In this document: in pieces, positions 1 through 7,426 of the stretch
Numbering within the stretch: the first letter of the stretch is position 1
Layout: every line of letters begins with the position of its first letter
Source of the DNA: a bacterium
GTDB taxonomy: Bacteria; JAGOBX01
Reading direction: 5' to 3'
Length of the DNA stretch: 17,801 nt
Assembly (NCBI GenBank): GCA_029551925.1
Contig: JAKPEO010000077.1
Coordinates: forward strand, 1 to 17,801
Made by a program: the position numbers and the translations under genes
The notes under the pieces: generated by a model
Databases searched by the model: none
What the model saw: the letters and a program-made list of their open reading frames with translations, nothing else
Told to the model about the DNA's origin: nothing

Positions 1-549
1 ATGTCCGACAAATACGCCTTTATTTTCATCAAATTTTGAAATATAATAAGTTTTTTGAGCATCGTAATTAGTGTCATTTGCAGTTTTCCAATATACAATA
101 GAATAATTATTTGCTGATATATTATCAATTATATATTGATATTTCAAGCCTGCGCTAAATGATAATTGATGCTGACCTAATGTCAAACTTACAGAGTTAA
201 TGCCTTCAACTAAATTCACTATCTTACTACCGCGTATCAAAATAGTATCTGAATTATATTCTTTTAATACAACAGATATAGACACATTATTTTGAGGCGG
301 AATATTTGTCAGTGCTAATGTTCCACTCATATTAATCAATGGCGCAGATACACTGCCTAATAATGTTCCATTTTCAGAATAAACTGCTGCGGTAGCAGTA
401 TAAACGCTGCTTTGTAAAGAATATAAAGGCGCACGTAACGTCAAATTTACAGTCGCATTATTTTGTGATTTTCCACAACTTATCAAAAATAAAGCAATAA
501 TTGAAAACAGCGCTGCAAACAATATATTTTTTAAAATTTTATTTTTCAT
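1..549 (-). CDS. Putative lipoprotein, C-terminus beyond the window edge
   Basis: The frame is open for 183 codons from an ATG at 549 to the left edge with no stop, so the gene is incomplete at its 3' end. The N-terminus is Lys/Asn-rich, followed by a hydrophobic stretch (about residues 8-23) ending in a lipobox-like L-I-S-C at residue 25. This predicts signal peptidase II processing and lipid anchoring. A GAGGTG ribosome binding site lies just upstream (about 561-566), supporting this start. The mature part is rich in Ser, Thr, Asn and Val with alternating hydrophobic residues, suggesting a beta-sandwich or adhesin-like surface domain, but I recognise no family. It lies 23 bp downstream of the FecR-domain gene and is probably the third gene of an envelope operon. 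Function unknown. Confidence 0.75.
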   Translation of the reverse strand, partial: MKNKILKNILFAALFSIIALFLISCGKSQNNATVNLTLRAPLYSLQSSVYTATAAVYSENGTLLGSVSAPLINMSGTLALTNIPPQNNVSISVVLKEYNSDTILIRGSKIVNLVEGINSVSLTLGQHQLSFSAGLKYQYIIDNISANNYSIVYWKTANDTNYDAQKTYYISKFDENKGVFVGH

Positions 550-572
550 TTTATTTTTCACCTCGCAATAAA

Positions 573-1355
573 TTAATTAGAAAAATTTATTATGACAGAC
601 GCACCGGATGGCGGTTTTATCGGTATTATACCAGGCTGCACTGTATTTGTGATTGTTTCAATTACTGATTTTATTTCTGGTGTAATTACAGGAACAGAAC
701 TTACCGCTTCTATTATTGCGCTACCGACCGCTTCTTTTACTGCGCTTAATTCAGTTGTAGAAATTGCGGAGACTTCGCTTTTACCACTACTTACTTCGCT
801 CGAAATACTTACACTTTGACCTGCTGAAACATTTGTGACTGTATTATTAGTTAAATTTGTTACTGATACCATGCCTTGAAATACATTAATATTTGTGCCT
901 ACATTAGTTACATTAGTAGTGAATATAGTACCGCGCACACCAGCTACTGCTGTCGGAGTAGATATTTTGTATTCTTCGCCTGTATCCATCTTTTTCAATC
1001 TTGTCAATGCAATACCTTTATTTAATTTCAAATTTATCTGTTTATCTTGCTTTTTTAAAAATAAAAATCTTTTATCTTTTAATAGCGCTTCATTAATTTC
1101 AGCATTTGACAACTCGCCGATACGAGTATAGGTATTATCGCCAAATTCTAAATCGCAAATTGATTTGCTGCCGGTTTTAATTTTATCGCCTTGTTTTAAG
1201 ATATCGCCTACTACTGCTTTTTTAGATAAACCAGATTGTTCGATTATCACATCGCCTTCTAAATTTATAATTTTTACTTTTATAAATTCATCAGCATTTA
1301 ATTGCAGCGCTAATATGCCAATAAATATTATAATTAAAATCAATATTTTTTTCAT
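573..1355 (-). CDS. Periplasmic FecR-domain protein
   Basis: This 260-aa protein has a signal peptide (residues 1-21) followed by a FecR-like domain. The recognisable pieces are GDKIKTGS with the following LEFGDNT (about 56-74), the STPTAVAGVRGT block (132-143), a return strand NVFQGMVSV (157-165) and VSAGQSVSI (176-184). This pattern defines FecR-type periplasmic domains, some of which signal to ECF sigma factors; many others stand alone in surface complexes. No transmembrane or anti-sigma domain precedes it and no FecI-like sigma gene is present, so a classical iron-citrate sensor is unlikely. The tail after residue 185 is Ser/Val/Glu-rich and low in complexity. An AGGAG ribosome binding site (1367-1371) supports the ATG at 1355. 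It sits 19 bp after the beta-barrel gene and 23 bp before the lipoprotein gene, suggesting one exported complex. Confidence 0.8.
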   Translation of the reverse strand: MKKILILIIIFIGILALQLNADEFIKVKIINLEGDVIIEQSGLSKKAVVGDILKQGDKIKTGSKSICDLEFGDNTYTRIGELSNAEINEALLKDKRFLFLKKQDKQINLKLNKGIALTRLKKMDTGEEYKISTPTAVAGVRGTIFTTNVTNVGTNINVFQGMVSVTNLTNNTVTNVSAGQSVSISSEVSSGKSEVSAISTTELSAVKEAVGSAIIEAVSSVPVITPEIKSVIETITNTVQPGIIPIKPPSGASVIINFSN

Positions 1356-1374
1356 TTGTCTTCACGCTCCTAAA

Positions 1375-2157
1375 TTAAAAACTTTTAGAATAACCTAAAT
1401 TGAAAAGTATATCCGCACCTGTTGAATGTAAATCAGTAGCAATTAAACCAGTCAAACTATTTGTACTGTTAACTGTATATTTCACCCCAACACCTGCTAA
1501 TAAACTCGAAAAATTCTTGCCGTCTTGATACATTAATTCTAATGAAGCGCCGGCTTTTTTATTGATGCTTCTGCTAATTGCTCCGCCAACTTTTATTATT
1601 TCTTGCGAATTATCAGCATCAATATCTATAAAGCCAATTCCGAAATTCATATTTAAAATAAAATAATCCAATTCTTTTTCAACTGGTAAATCAACTAAAA
1701 TATCAAGATTATTTGTAACGCCAGTTATTCTATCAGCGCCGGTAGGAAATACCATACCTAATGATGCCGCACATTTAAAAAAATCATTATTCAATTTATA
1801 TTTTCCGCCGATAAATAAATCGCCAAATCCAGGTTTTTCTGCAGTCATATCAATTATTGGCAGCGCCATAGATAAATCGAATCCTGTTATTGGTGTGTAA
1901 GATACAGATAAAGGAAATTGATAAAATTTAAGATTATCAACTTTAACATACGCAAAACCAGAAGCAATTGATTTATTGTCTTGTTGACCGGTCCCCGGTG
2001 TCATTACCATTACACTGCCATAAGGGCCTTCGGCTATATTTGTCGTTACAAAATCACCGCCTAATTGAGTAGTGCCTAAATAATTAGCAAATGTCGGTAT
2101 TGCAAAAGCAAAACACAAAACAAACAAACATACAACATAATTTTTTTTTGTGGGCAT
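1375..2157 (-). CDS. Outer-membrane beta-barrel protein (unclassified)
   Basis: From the ATG at 2157 the product has 260 residues. It has a signal peptide with an Ala-x-Ala-type end (…PTFA, about residue 24), and the body alternates hydrophobic and polar residues in amphipathic strands with Gly and aromatic residues at strand ends. It finishes with GYSKSF, a C-terminal Phe typical of BAM-assembled outer-membrane barrels. The layout recalls small transporter-like or phenol-pathway-type barrels, but I cannot name a family. An alternative TTG start at 2166 would lie inside the GGAGGT ribosome binding site (2166-2171), so the ATG 8 nt downstream of that site is preferred. It is the first gene of a three-gene envelope operon with the FecR-domain and lipoprotein genes, and is divergent from trkA. 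Confidence 0.72.
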   Translation of the reverse strand: MPTKKNYVVCLFVLCFAFAIPTFANYLGTTQLGGDFVTTNIAEGPYGSVMVMTPGTGQQDNKSIASGFAYVKVDNLKFYQFPLSVSYTPITGFDLSMALPIIDMTAEKPGFGDLFIGGKYKLNNDFFKCAASLGMVFPTGADRITGVTNNLDILVDLPVEKELDYFILNMNFGIGFIDIDADNSQEIIKVGGAISRSINKKAGASLELMYQDGKNFSSLLAGVGVKYTVNSTNSLTGLIATDLHSTGADILFNLGYSKSF

Positions 2158-2165
2158 AACCACCA

Positions 2166-2171
2166 ACCTCC
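2166..2171 (-). promoter_or_regulatory. Ribosome binding site of the beta-barrel gene
   Basis: GGAGGT read on the minus strand, 8 nt before the ATG at 2157. It overlaps and therefore argues against the longer TTG start at 2166. Confidence 0.8.
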
Positions 2172-2335
2172 ATATATTAGTTATTTTTTTATAATTATAA
2201 ATTATATTTCTTATTTTTAAAAAAACATTATTTTTTTTATGATTTTTTTTGTTTTTTTCTTATTATTTTTTAGTTTCTTGATTTTTTTATTTATTAAATT
2301 AAAATAATTTTATTAAATTATTTTTTTCTATATTG
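2172..2335. promoter_or_regulatory. Divergent AT-only intergenic region between the envelope operon and trkA
   Basis: Almost entirely A/T with long T runs. On the minus strand two TATAAT hexamers (2194-2199 and 2201-2206) are possible -10 elements for the beta-barrel gene, without a convincing -35. On the plus strand TTGATT (2278-2283) and TAAAAT (2300-2305), 16 bp apart, are a plausible trkA promoter. In sequence this AT-rich, single hexamer matches are weak evidence. The region is probably a bent, flexible double promoter. Confidence 0.4.
2290..2320. repeat. Pair of 12-bp direct repeats over the trkA promoter
   Basis: TTTATTAAATTA occurs exactly at 2290-2301 and again at 2309-2320, 19 bp start to start. 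The first copy overlaps the candidate -10 of trkA. It could be an operator or simply chance in A/T-only DNA. Confidence 0.35.
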
Positions 2336-2347
2336 AAGGTAATAAAA

Positions 2348-3688
2348 ATGAAAATATTTATCGTCGGAGCCGGAACAATAGGAACATATATTACCGAATT
2401 ACTTAACACTGAAGAAAACGATATTAAAGTAATCGATACAAATAGACTAAACTTACGAGAAATAGAAGATAAATTAGATGTAAAGACAATCAACGGCAAT
2501 GCTGTAAATTATCAATTTTTAAAAGATGCAAATGTTGATGACTGCGATTTATTTATTGCTGTCGCAGCTGATGATGCCGTAAATTTAATATCCGCATTAA
2601 CAGCAAAAAAATTAGGCGCAAAAAAGGTTATTGCGCGCGTAAGAAACAAAGAATTTTTAGAAGGCAGAAAAAATACTGATTATCAAAATGATTTTTTTGG
2701 AATAGATTTAGTATTCTGTCCTGAAAACGTTTCAGCAAATGAAATAGCTAAACGGATACGAACGCCCGGTATTTCCGCTATAGAATTTTTTGCAAAAGAT
2801 AGAATTTTAATGCGCGAATTCAATATAACAGCAAAAAATAAATATCTAAAAAAACCATTAAAAACATTCAAATTAGGCGATAATATAATAGTTATTGGAA
2901 TATATCGTAAAGAAAACATAATTATTCCGACAGGCGATGATTATTTTTTAGAAAATGATAGAGTTTTTATTTTAGGCGACCGTGATTCGATATTTAAAAT
3001 CAGCGTAGAATTCGATGAAAAAGAAATCAAACGCAAAAAAATAATGATATTCGGCGGCGGCAGAACCGGCTTTAATTTAGCAAAAATATTGGAAAGTGAC
3101 GATTATCAATTAAAATTATTAGAGCCGTCATTTGAACGCTGTCAATTTTTAGCAAATGAATTAAATAAAACATTAGTAATGAACGCCTCTGCATTAGACA
3201 CGGATTTTTTGAATGAAGAAAATATTTCAGATATCGATACTTTTATAGCGATAACAGAAAACGAACAAGACAATTTATTAGCCGCGATGCTCGCAAAAAA
3301 TAACGGCGTAAAAGAAACAGTGGTATCCATTAATAACCCTGATTACATACCATTAAGTAAAATGTTGGGCATCGACACTACAATCAACCAGACCATTTCT
3401 ACTGCGAATATTGTCTGGAATTTTTTATTAAAAGAAAAAATAAAGACAATCGCTGTATTAATAGACGAACGCGCAAAAATAATTGAATTAGAAGTTAAAG
3501 ATACTTGCAGTATTTTAGATGTTCCATTATATAAGGCGAAAATTCCTAAAAATACATTAATCGGCGCCATATTGCGAAACGACGATGTAATAATAGCAAA
3601 AGGCAGCGATATTCTAAAAGTAGGAGATAATATAATAATTATTACATTGGAAAATAATATTGAAGCAATTTCAAAAATATTCTATTAA
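2348..3688 (+). CDS. trkA: Trk potassium uptake system regulatory NAD(H)-binding subunit TrkA
   Basis: A 446-aa cytoplasmic regulator made of two tandem RCK modules, as in full-length TrkA. The first Rossmann fold begins at residue 1 with GAGTIG (7-12) and an acidic ribose-binding D30 after beta-2. The second begins near residue 231 with GGGRTG (236-241), where E259 takes the acidic position. Each is followed by a TrkA-C-like domain (about 145-220 and 370-446). TrkA binds NAD(H) or nucleotides and gates the TrkH channel. An AAGGT ribosome binding site (2336-2340), 7 nt before the ATG at 2348, argues against an upstream TTG at 2333. trkH follows after 15 bp, giving a complete two-gene Trk system in one operon. 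Confidence 0.95.
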   Translation: MKIFIVGAGTIGTYITELLNTEENDIKVIDTNRLNLREIEDKLDVKTINGNAVNYQFLKDANVDDCDLFIAVAADDAVNLISALTAKKLGAKKVIARVRNKEFLEGRKNTDYQNDFFGIDLVFCPENVSANEIAKRIRTPGISAIEFFAKDRILMREFNITAKNKYLKKPLKTFKLGDNIIVIGIYRKENIIIPTGDDYFLENDRVFILGDRDSIFKISVEFDEKEIKRKKIMIFGGGRTGFNLAKILESDDYQLKLLEPSFERCQFLANELNKTLVMNASALDTDFLNEENISDIDTFIAITENEQDNLLAAMLAKNNGVKETVVSINNPDYIPLSKMLGIDTTINQTISTANIVWNFLLKEKIKTIAVLIDERAKIIELEVKDTCSILDVPLYKAKIPKNTLIGAILRNDDVIIAKGSDILKVGDNIIIITLENNIEAISKIFY

Positions 3689-3703
3689 TAGTCATATAAA
3701 AAA

Positions 3704-5149
3704 ATGAATTATAAAATAATAGCAAAATTATTGGGGTTATTAATTATCATCATTGGTTTTTCAATGTTGTTTGCTTTCGGTTGGGGCGTTTATTATAATG
3801 AGCCAGAAACTGAATATTTTGGATATTCAATTGTTATATGTCTATCTTGCGGCGGACTGCTGTATTATTTAAACAAAAATGCAGAAACTAAAATGTATAG
3901 ACGAGAAGCGTATATAGTAGTTGGTCTCGGCTGGATAGTAGCAGGTTTTTTTGGCGCATTACCTTATATAATGACTGATACATTGAATACATTTGCAGAT
4001 GCTATTTTTGAAAGTATATCCGGTTTTACCACTACTGGCTCAACCGTATTATCAGATATAGAAGCAGTTAGTAAATGTATATTATTCTGGCGCAGTTTAA
4101 CGCATTGGCTCGGCGGAATGGGGATAATAGTATTATTTGTCGCATTATTTCCATTTTTGGGCGTAGGCGGAAAATATCTACTAAAAAACGAAACACCCGG
4201 ACCAGTCAAAGAAGGAATAAAAAATAAAACTGTCCATTCAGCGCGATATTTATGGTATATTTATTTGGCAATTTCAGCGCTATTAACAATCTTATTATTG
4301 CTCGGCGGAATGTCTTGGTTTGATGCGCTATGTCATACATTCGGCACAATGGCGACCGGAGGGTTCTCTACTTTGAATAAAAGCGTAGGTGGCTACAACA
4401 GCCGCTATTTTGAAATAGTAATCACGATTTTTATGTTTATGGCTGGCGTAAATTTTACACTGTATTACAATTTTTTAGGAGGCAGATGGAAAACATTTTT
4501 TAAAGATATAGAATTTAAAGTTTATGCTTTTATAATTTTAGTATGTACAATTTTAACTACCGGCTTGCTTTATTATTATAAATACTATCCAACAATCTTA
4601 TCGTCATTAAGATATGCGGCATTTCAAGTTGTATCTATTATAACGACAACCGGCTTCGGCACAGCTGATTTTAATATCTGGCCGCCATTCTGCCAATTAT
4701 TATTCGTATCTTTAATGTTTTTTGGCGGCTGCGCCGGCTCAACTGGCGGCGGGATGAAAATTATAAGAATCATCATATTATTCAAATATGCTATTCAACA
4801 AGTATTAAGGTCTTTACATCCTACGGCTGTTTATGTCTTAAAAATTGAAAATCATCCGTTCCCAAAACAAACTATGCATCAGATACTCGGTTTTTTTGTG
4901 TTTGCTATTGGAATCTTTGTCTTTAGTTCATTATTTGTCGCCCTGCATAATATTGACATTATAACATCAACAACATCTGTTGCCGCTACTCTTTGGAATA
5001 TCGGTCCTGGTCTTGCAAAAGTGGGAGCAGTAGAAAATTTCGGATTTTTGCCAGAGACAGTTAAATATTTTTTATCGCTTTTAATGATAATCGGAAGATT
5101 AGAAATTTTTACGATTATAGTTTTTTTCATTCCTGATTTTTGGAAATAA
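3704..5149 (+). CDS. trkH: Trk potassium uptake system membrane channel subunit TrkH
   Basis: A 481-aa polytopic inner-membrane protein of the usual TrkH/TrkG length. The four M-P-M repeats are recognisable from their selectivity-filter loops: SGFTTTGST (106-114), FGTMATGGFST (213-223), ITTTGFGT (313-320) and a degenerate fourth loop with NIGPG (432-436). The GGCAGSTGGGMK segment (341-352) is a typical TrkH feature in the third repeat. It forms the K+ translocation pathway controlled by TrkA, whose gene ends 15 bp upstream. The ATG at 3704 has no visible Shine-Dalgarno sequence (upstream bases are TCATATAAAAAA), so translation may rely on coupling to trkA or on the A-rich leader. The C-terminus ends shortly after the last helix, as expected. 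Confidence 0.95.
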   Translation: MNYKIIAKLLGLLIIIIGFSMLFAFGWGVYYNEPETEYFGYSIVICLSCGGLLYYLNKNAETKMYRREAYIVVGLGWIVAGFFGALPYIMTDTLNTFADAIFESISGFTTTGSTVLSDIEAVSKCILFWRSLTHWLGGMGIIVLFVALFPFLGVGGKYLLKNETPGPVKEGIKNKTVHSARYLWYIYLAISALLTILLLLGGMSWFDALCHTFGTMATGGFSTLNKSVGGYNSRYFEIVITIFMFMAGVNFTLYYNFLGGRWKTFFKDIEFKVYAFIILVCTILTTGLLYYYKYYPTILSSLRYAAFQVVSIITTTGFGTADFNIWPPFCQLLFVSLMFFGGCAGSTGGGMKIIRIIILFKYAIQQVLRSLHPTAVYVLKIENHPFPKQTMHQILGFFVFAIGIFVFSSLFVALHNIDIITSTTSVAATLWNIGPGLAKVGAVENFGFLPETVKYFLSLLMIIGRLEIFTIIVFFIPDFWK

Positions 5150-5161
5150 AATTAACGCGCT

Positions 5162-6223
5162 ATGAATTTAAAAAAAATATTAAAGCCAAATTTCATCAAA
5201 GCAGGTTTAAAATCATTGACTGCAAATATTCTAAAAGACTATAAAACTCCGATAGGCGTATATTTGACTATCACTTCGCGCTGCAATCTAAATTGCAAAT
5301 GCTGCGATTTTCAAAAAATAAATCAAAAAAAAATTTTAGAAATTCCCACTGAAAATTGCATTGAATATATTAGACAAATGGCAGATGCCGGCGTAGTAAA
5401 ATTAAATATCACAGGCGGCGAACCATTATTACATAAAGGCATAGATGAAATTATAAAATTTGCCAAATCAAAAAAAATGTTTATCGCATTATCTACAAAC
5501 GCAACAAAAATTTCCGAGCATTTAGATGCTCTTAAATTTGTCGATGTAGTAATGATGAGTTTTGACGGCTCGCCAAAAAATCACAATTATTTACGCGGAG
5601 CTGATAATTTTGAAACATTAATTAAAACAATGGAATTATTAAAAAAAAATAATATAAATTTTTGGACAACTACGACATTAAATAAAAAAAATATCAATGA
5701 CATTGAATTCGTATTGTCAATAGCGAAAAAATATAATACATACGCTAATTTTGTGCTTATCCAATTTTTTGATAAAGTAATAGAAAGCAATTCGCTGCCT
5801 GATTATCAAAAAGTTCAGCAATTAGAATTGATACCAGATGATAAAGATATAAGGGCGGCGTTTGAAAAACTTATAAAATTAAAAAAAGATGGGGAGCCCA
5901 TCGGTTCGAGTTTTGAATTTCTTAATTTTATGAAATCTTGGGACGATTATAAAATATTGATGTCTTCTAAAAATTACGGAATAAAATGTGTTGCCGGAAA
6001 ATTATATTGTCATTTATTTGCAGATGAAAAACTCTATGCTTGCGGCCACTGCATCGGCGCTATTGACGGAATAGATATAAAAAAATCCGGTTTTATTAAT
6101 GGCTTTAATGACTTGCAAAAAATCCCGAATTGCCAATCTTGCCGCGTAGCGTGCGATACTGAAAATAATTTGATATATAATCTCAATCTAAAATCTATAT
6201 TCAATTGGTTAAGCAAAATGTAG
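5162..6223 (+). CDS. Radical SAM protein with a SPASM/twitch-like C-terminus
   Basis: The 353-aa product has the radical SAM cluster motif CNLNCKCC (C41, C45, C48), an SAM-binding GGEP (85-88) and the downstream strands of a partial TIM barrel (LSTNAT, MMSFDGS). The last 80 residues hold C276, C283, C294, C297, C324, C327 and C331, a pattern matching auxiliary Fe-S cluster (SPASM/twitch) domains. Such enzymes often modify peptides or proteins or build cofactors, but the substrate cannot be told: no precursor peptide is visible nearby. It starts 12 bp after trkH with no clear ribosome binding site, so it is probably the third gene of the trk operon, though a functional link to potassium uptake is unproven. 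It ends 3 bp from the convergent gene at 6227. Confidence 0.85.
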   Translation: MNLKKILKPNFIKAGLKSLTANILKDYKTPIGVYLTITSRCNLNCKCCDFQKINQKKILEIPTENCIEYIRQMADAGVVKLNITGGEPLLHKGIDEIIKFAKSKKMFIALSTNATKISEHLDALKFVDVVMMSFDGSPKNHNYLRGADNFETLIKTMELLKKNNINFWTTTTLNKKNINDIEFVLSIAKKYNTYANFVLIQFFDKVIESNSLPDYQKVQQLELIPDDKDIRAAFEKLIKLKKDGEPIGSSFEFLNFMKSWDDYKILMSSKNYGIKCVAGKLYCHLFADEKLYACGHCIGAIDGIDIKKSGFINGFNDLQKIPNCQSCRVACDTENNLIYNLNLKSIFNWLSKM

Positions 6224-6226
6224 AAA

Positions 6227-6559
6227 TCAAAGAGTAATATCTATAATTCTTCCGCGTAATATATCTACTTGATGTTCGATTTTTTTGCGTTCTTCTTCTT
6301 TCTCTAATTTTTGTTTTTCTGAATCTTTTTGTTTTTTTTGATTAGACTGCTGACGCTGATTTTTTTCATTTATCTTTTGCTGCTGTTCGGATTCCGGCGA
6401 TTTCACTACGCGCTCTGTATCTTCTTTGCGCTCTTTAGCGAATTTCTCTACTTCTTCATTCATTATTTGAACAGGCAGTTCTTTGGCAACCTGCTGTTCT
6501 TTACCGACTATCGTTTGATTTAGCATCATTATTTGCGCATCAATAGGATTTATAACCAT
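6227..6559 (-). CDS. Small charged coiled-coil protein at the end of the motility operon
   Basis: A 110-aa protein that I do not recognise. Residues 1-30 are mixed hydrophobic/polar (NPIDAQIMMLNQTIVG) and could form an amphipathic helix. Residues 35-95 are extremely rich in Lys, Glu and Gln and are likely coiled coil or disordered. A short hydrophobic tail (VDILRGRIIDITL) ends it. The ATG at 6559 is preceded by AAGGTGCG, a good ribosome binding site. It lies 28 bp downstream of fliA, so is the last gene of the operon. No signal peptide or membrane segment is seen. Position suggests a flagellar accessory or FliA-associated role; small proteins at this place in other motile phyla are mostly uncharacterised. 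The stop is 3 bp from the convergent radical SAM gene. Confidence 0.7.
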   Translation of the reverse strand: MVINPIDAQIMMLNQTIVGKEQQVAKELPVQIMNEEVEKFAKERKEDTERVVKSPESEQQQKINEKNQRQQSNQKKQKDSEKQKLEKEEERKKIEHQVDILRGRIIDITL

Positions 6560-6587
6560 AATTGCGCACCTTTATATATTTTTTTAT

Positions 6588-7418
6588 TTAACGCAACTCA
6601 AAATTAGAATAGCCAAAAGTATTTATTAACCGCGATTTTATAATAGTTATCGCTTTGGCGTGTATCTGCGATACTCGCGATTCAGTTACCTCTAATACTT
6701 CGCCTATTTCCTTTAAAGTCAATCCTTCATAATAATACAATGCTAGAACATTGCGTTCTTTTTCAGGCAATGAATTTATCGCCTGCATTATTTCTTTTTT
6801 TATCTCTTCTCTTGTTAATTTCAAATCTGGCTGGTCTGTAAACGGCGCTTCTATTGTCTCCATAATAGTAATTTCATCTGCGTCTTTACCTATCAGCCAA
6901 GTGCTGTCTAATGATAATTGCGATGTCCCGCTAATTTCCAAGAGCATATCATAAAATTGGTCAAGCGTAAGATTCAAATACGACGCTACTTCTTCATCTG
7001 TCGGCTGATATCCCAATCTGTTTTCTAATTCCATATAAGCGCTCTGTATTTTTTTTGCCTTAATCCTTATCATTCGCGGCACCCAGTCAAATTCGCGAAG
7101 CGCATCTAATATCGCTCCTTTTATTCGCATAGATGCGTATGTCGAAAATTTCAAATTTTTTGATACATCAAACTTTTCAATCGCATCTATTAATCCAAGC
7201 ACGCCATAACTAATTAAATCTTCATATTCGACATTCGGCGGTTTGCTCACTGCTACTCTACCAGCAATATAATGCAAAATATCAGTATAAAACTCTAATA
7301 ATGCGTTGCGGTTTTCGACATTTCTATCTTTGAGATAATTATCCCATAATTTTTTTTCAAGTTGTTTCTTTTCATTTTTTAGCGCTTCGCTATTATTATC
7401 GCTGTTAGTCTTTATCAT
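6588..7418 (-). CDS. fliA: RNA polymerase sigma factor, FliA/WhiG (sigma-28) family
   Basis: In the 276-residue product starting at ATG 7418, region 2 is clear: DLISYGVLGLIDAIEKFD (67-84) and the FSTYASMRIKGAILDALRE block (91-109), followed by DWVPR, which is characteristic of FliA/WhiG rather than housekeeping sigma factors. Region 3 (about 115-165) and region 4 (LPEKERNVLALYYYEGLTLKEIG, then a helix-turn-helix with TESRVSQIH) complete it. It directs RNA polymerase to late flagellar and chemotaxis promoters. A longer frame begins at TTG 7433, overlapping the upstream stop; neither start has a strong ribosome binding site, and I prefer the ATG, 8 nt after that stop. No FlgM-like anti-sigma gene is in the window. 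Confidence 0.93.
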   Translation of the reverse strand: MIKTNSDNNSEALKNEKKQLEKKLWDNYLKDRNVENRNALLEFYTDILHYIAGRVAVSKPPNVEYEDLISYGVLGLIDAIEKFDVSKNLKFSTYASMRIKGAILDALREFDWVPRMIRIKAKKIQSAYMELENRLGYQPTDEEVASYLNLTLDQFYDMLLEISGTSQLSLDSTWLIGKDADEITIMETIEAPFTDQPDLKLTREEIKKEIMQAINSLPEKERNVLALYYYEGLTLKEIGEVLEVTESRVSQIHAKAITIIKSRLINTFGYSNFELR

Positions 7419-7426
7419 CTTAACTA

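Noticed and set aside
592-1398. Plus-strand open frames at 592-819, 895-1131 and 1165-1398
   Set aside because: They lie opposite the FecR-domain gene, which has a signal peptide, domain motifs and a ribosome binding site. Their predicted products show no family features.
2210-2300. T-rich tracts as an intrinsic terminator
   Set aside because: The runs of T have no stem before them and lie in a divergent promoter region where no transcript ends.
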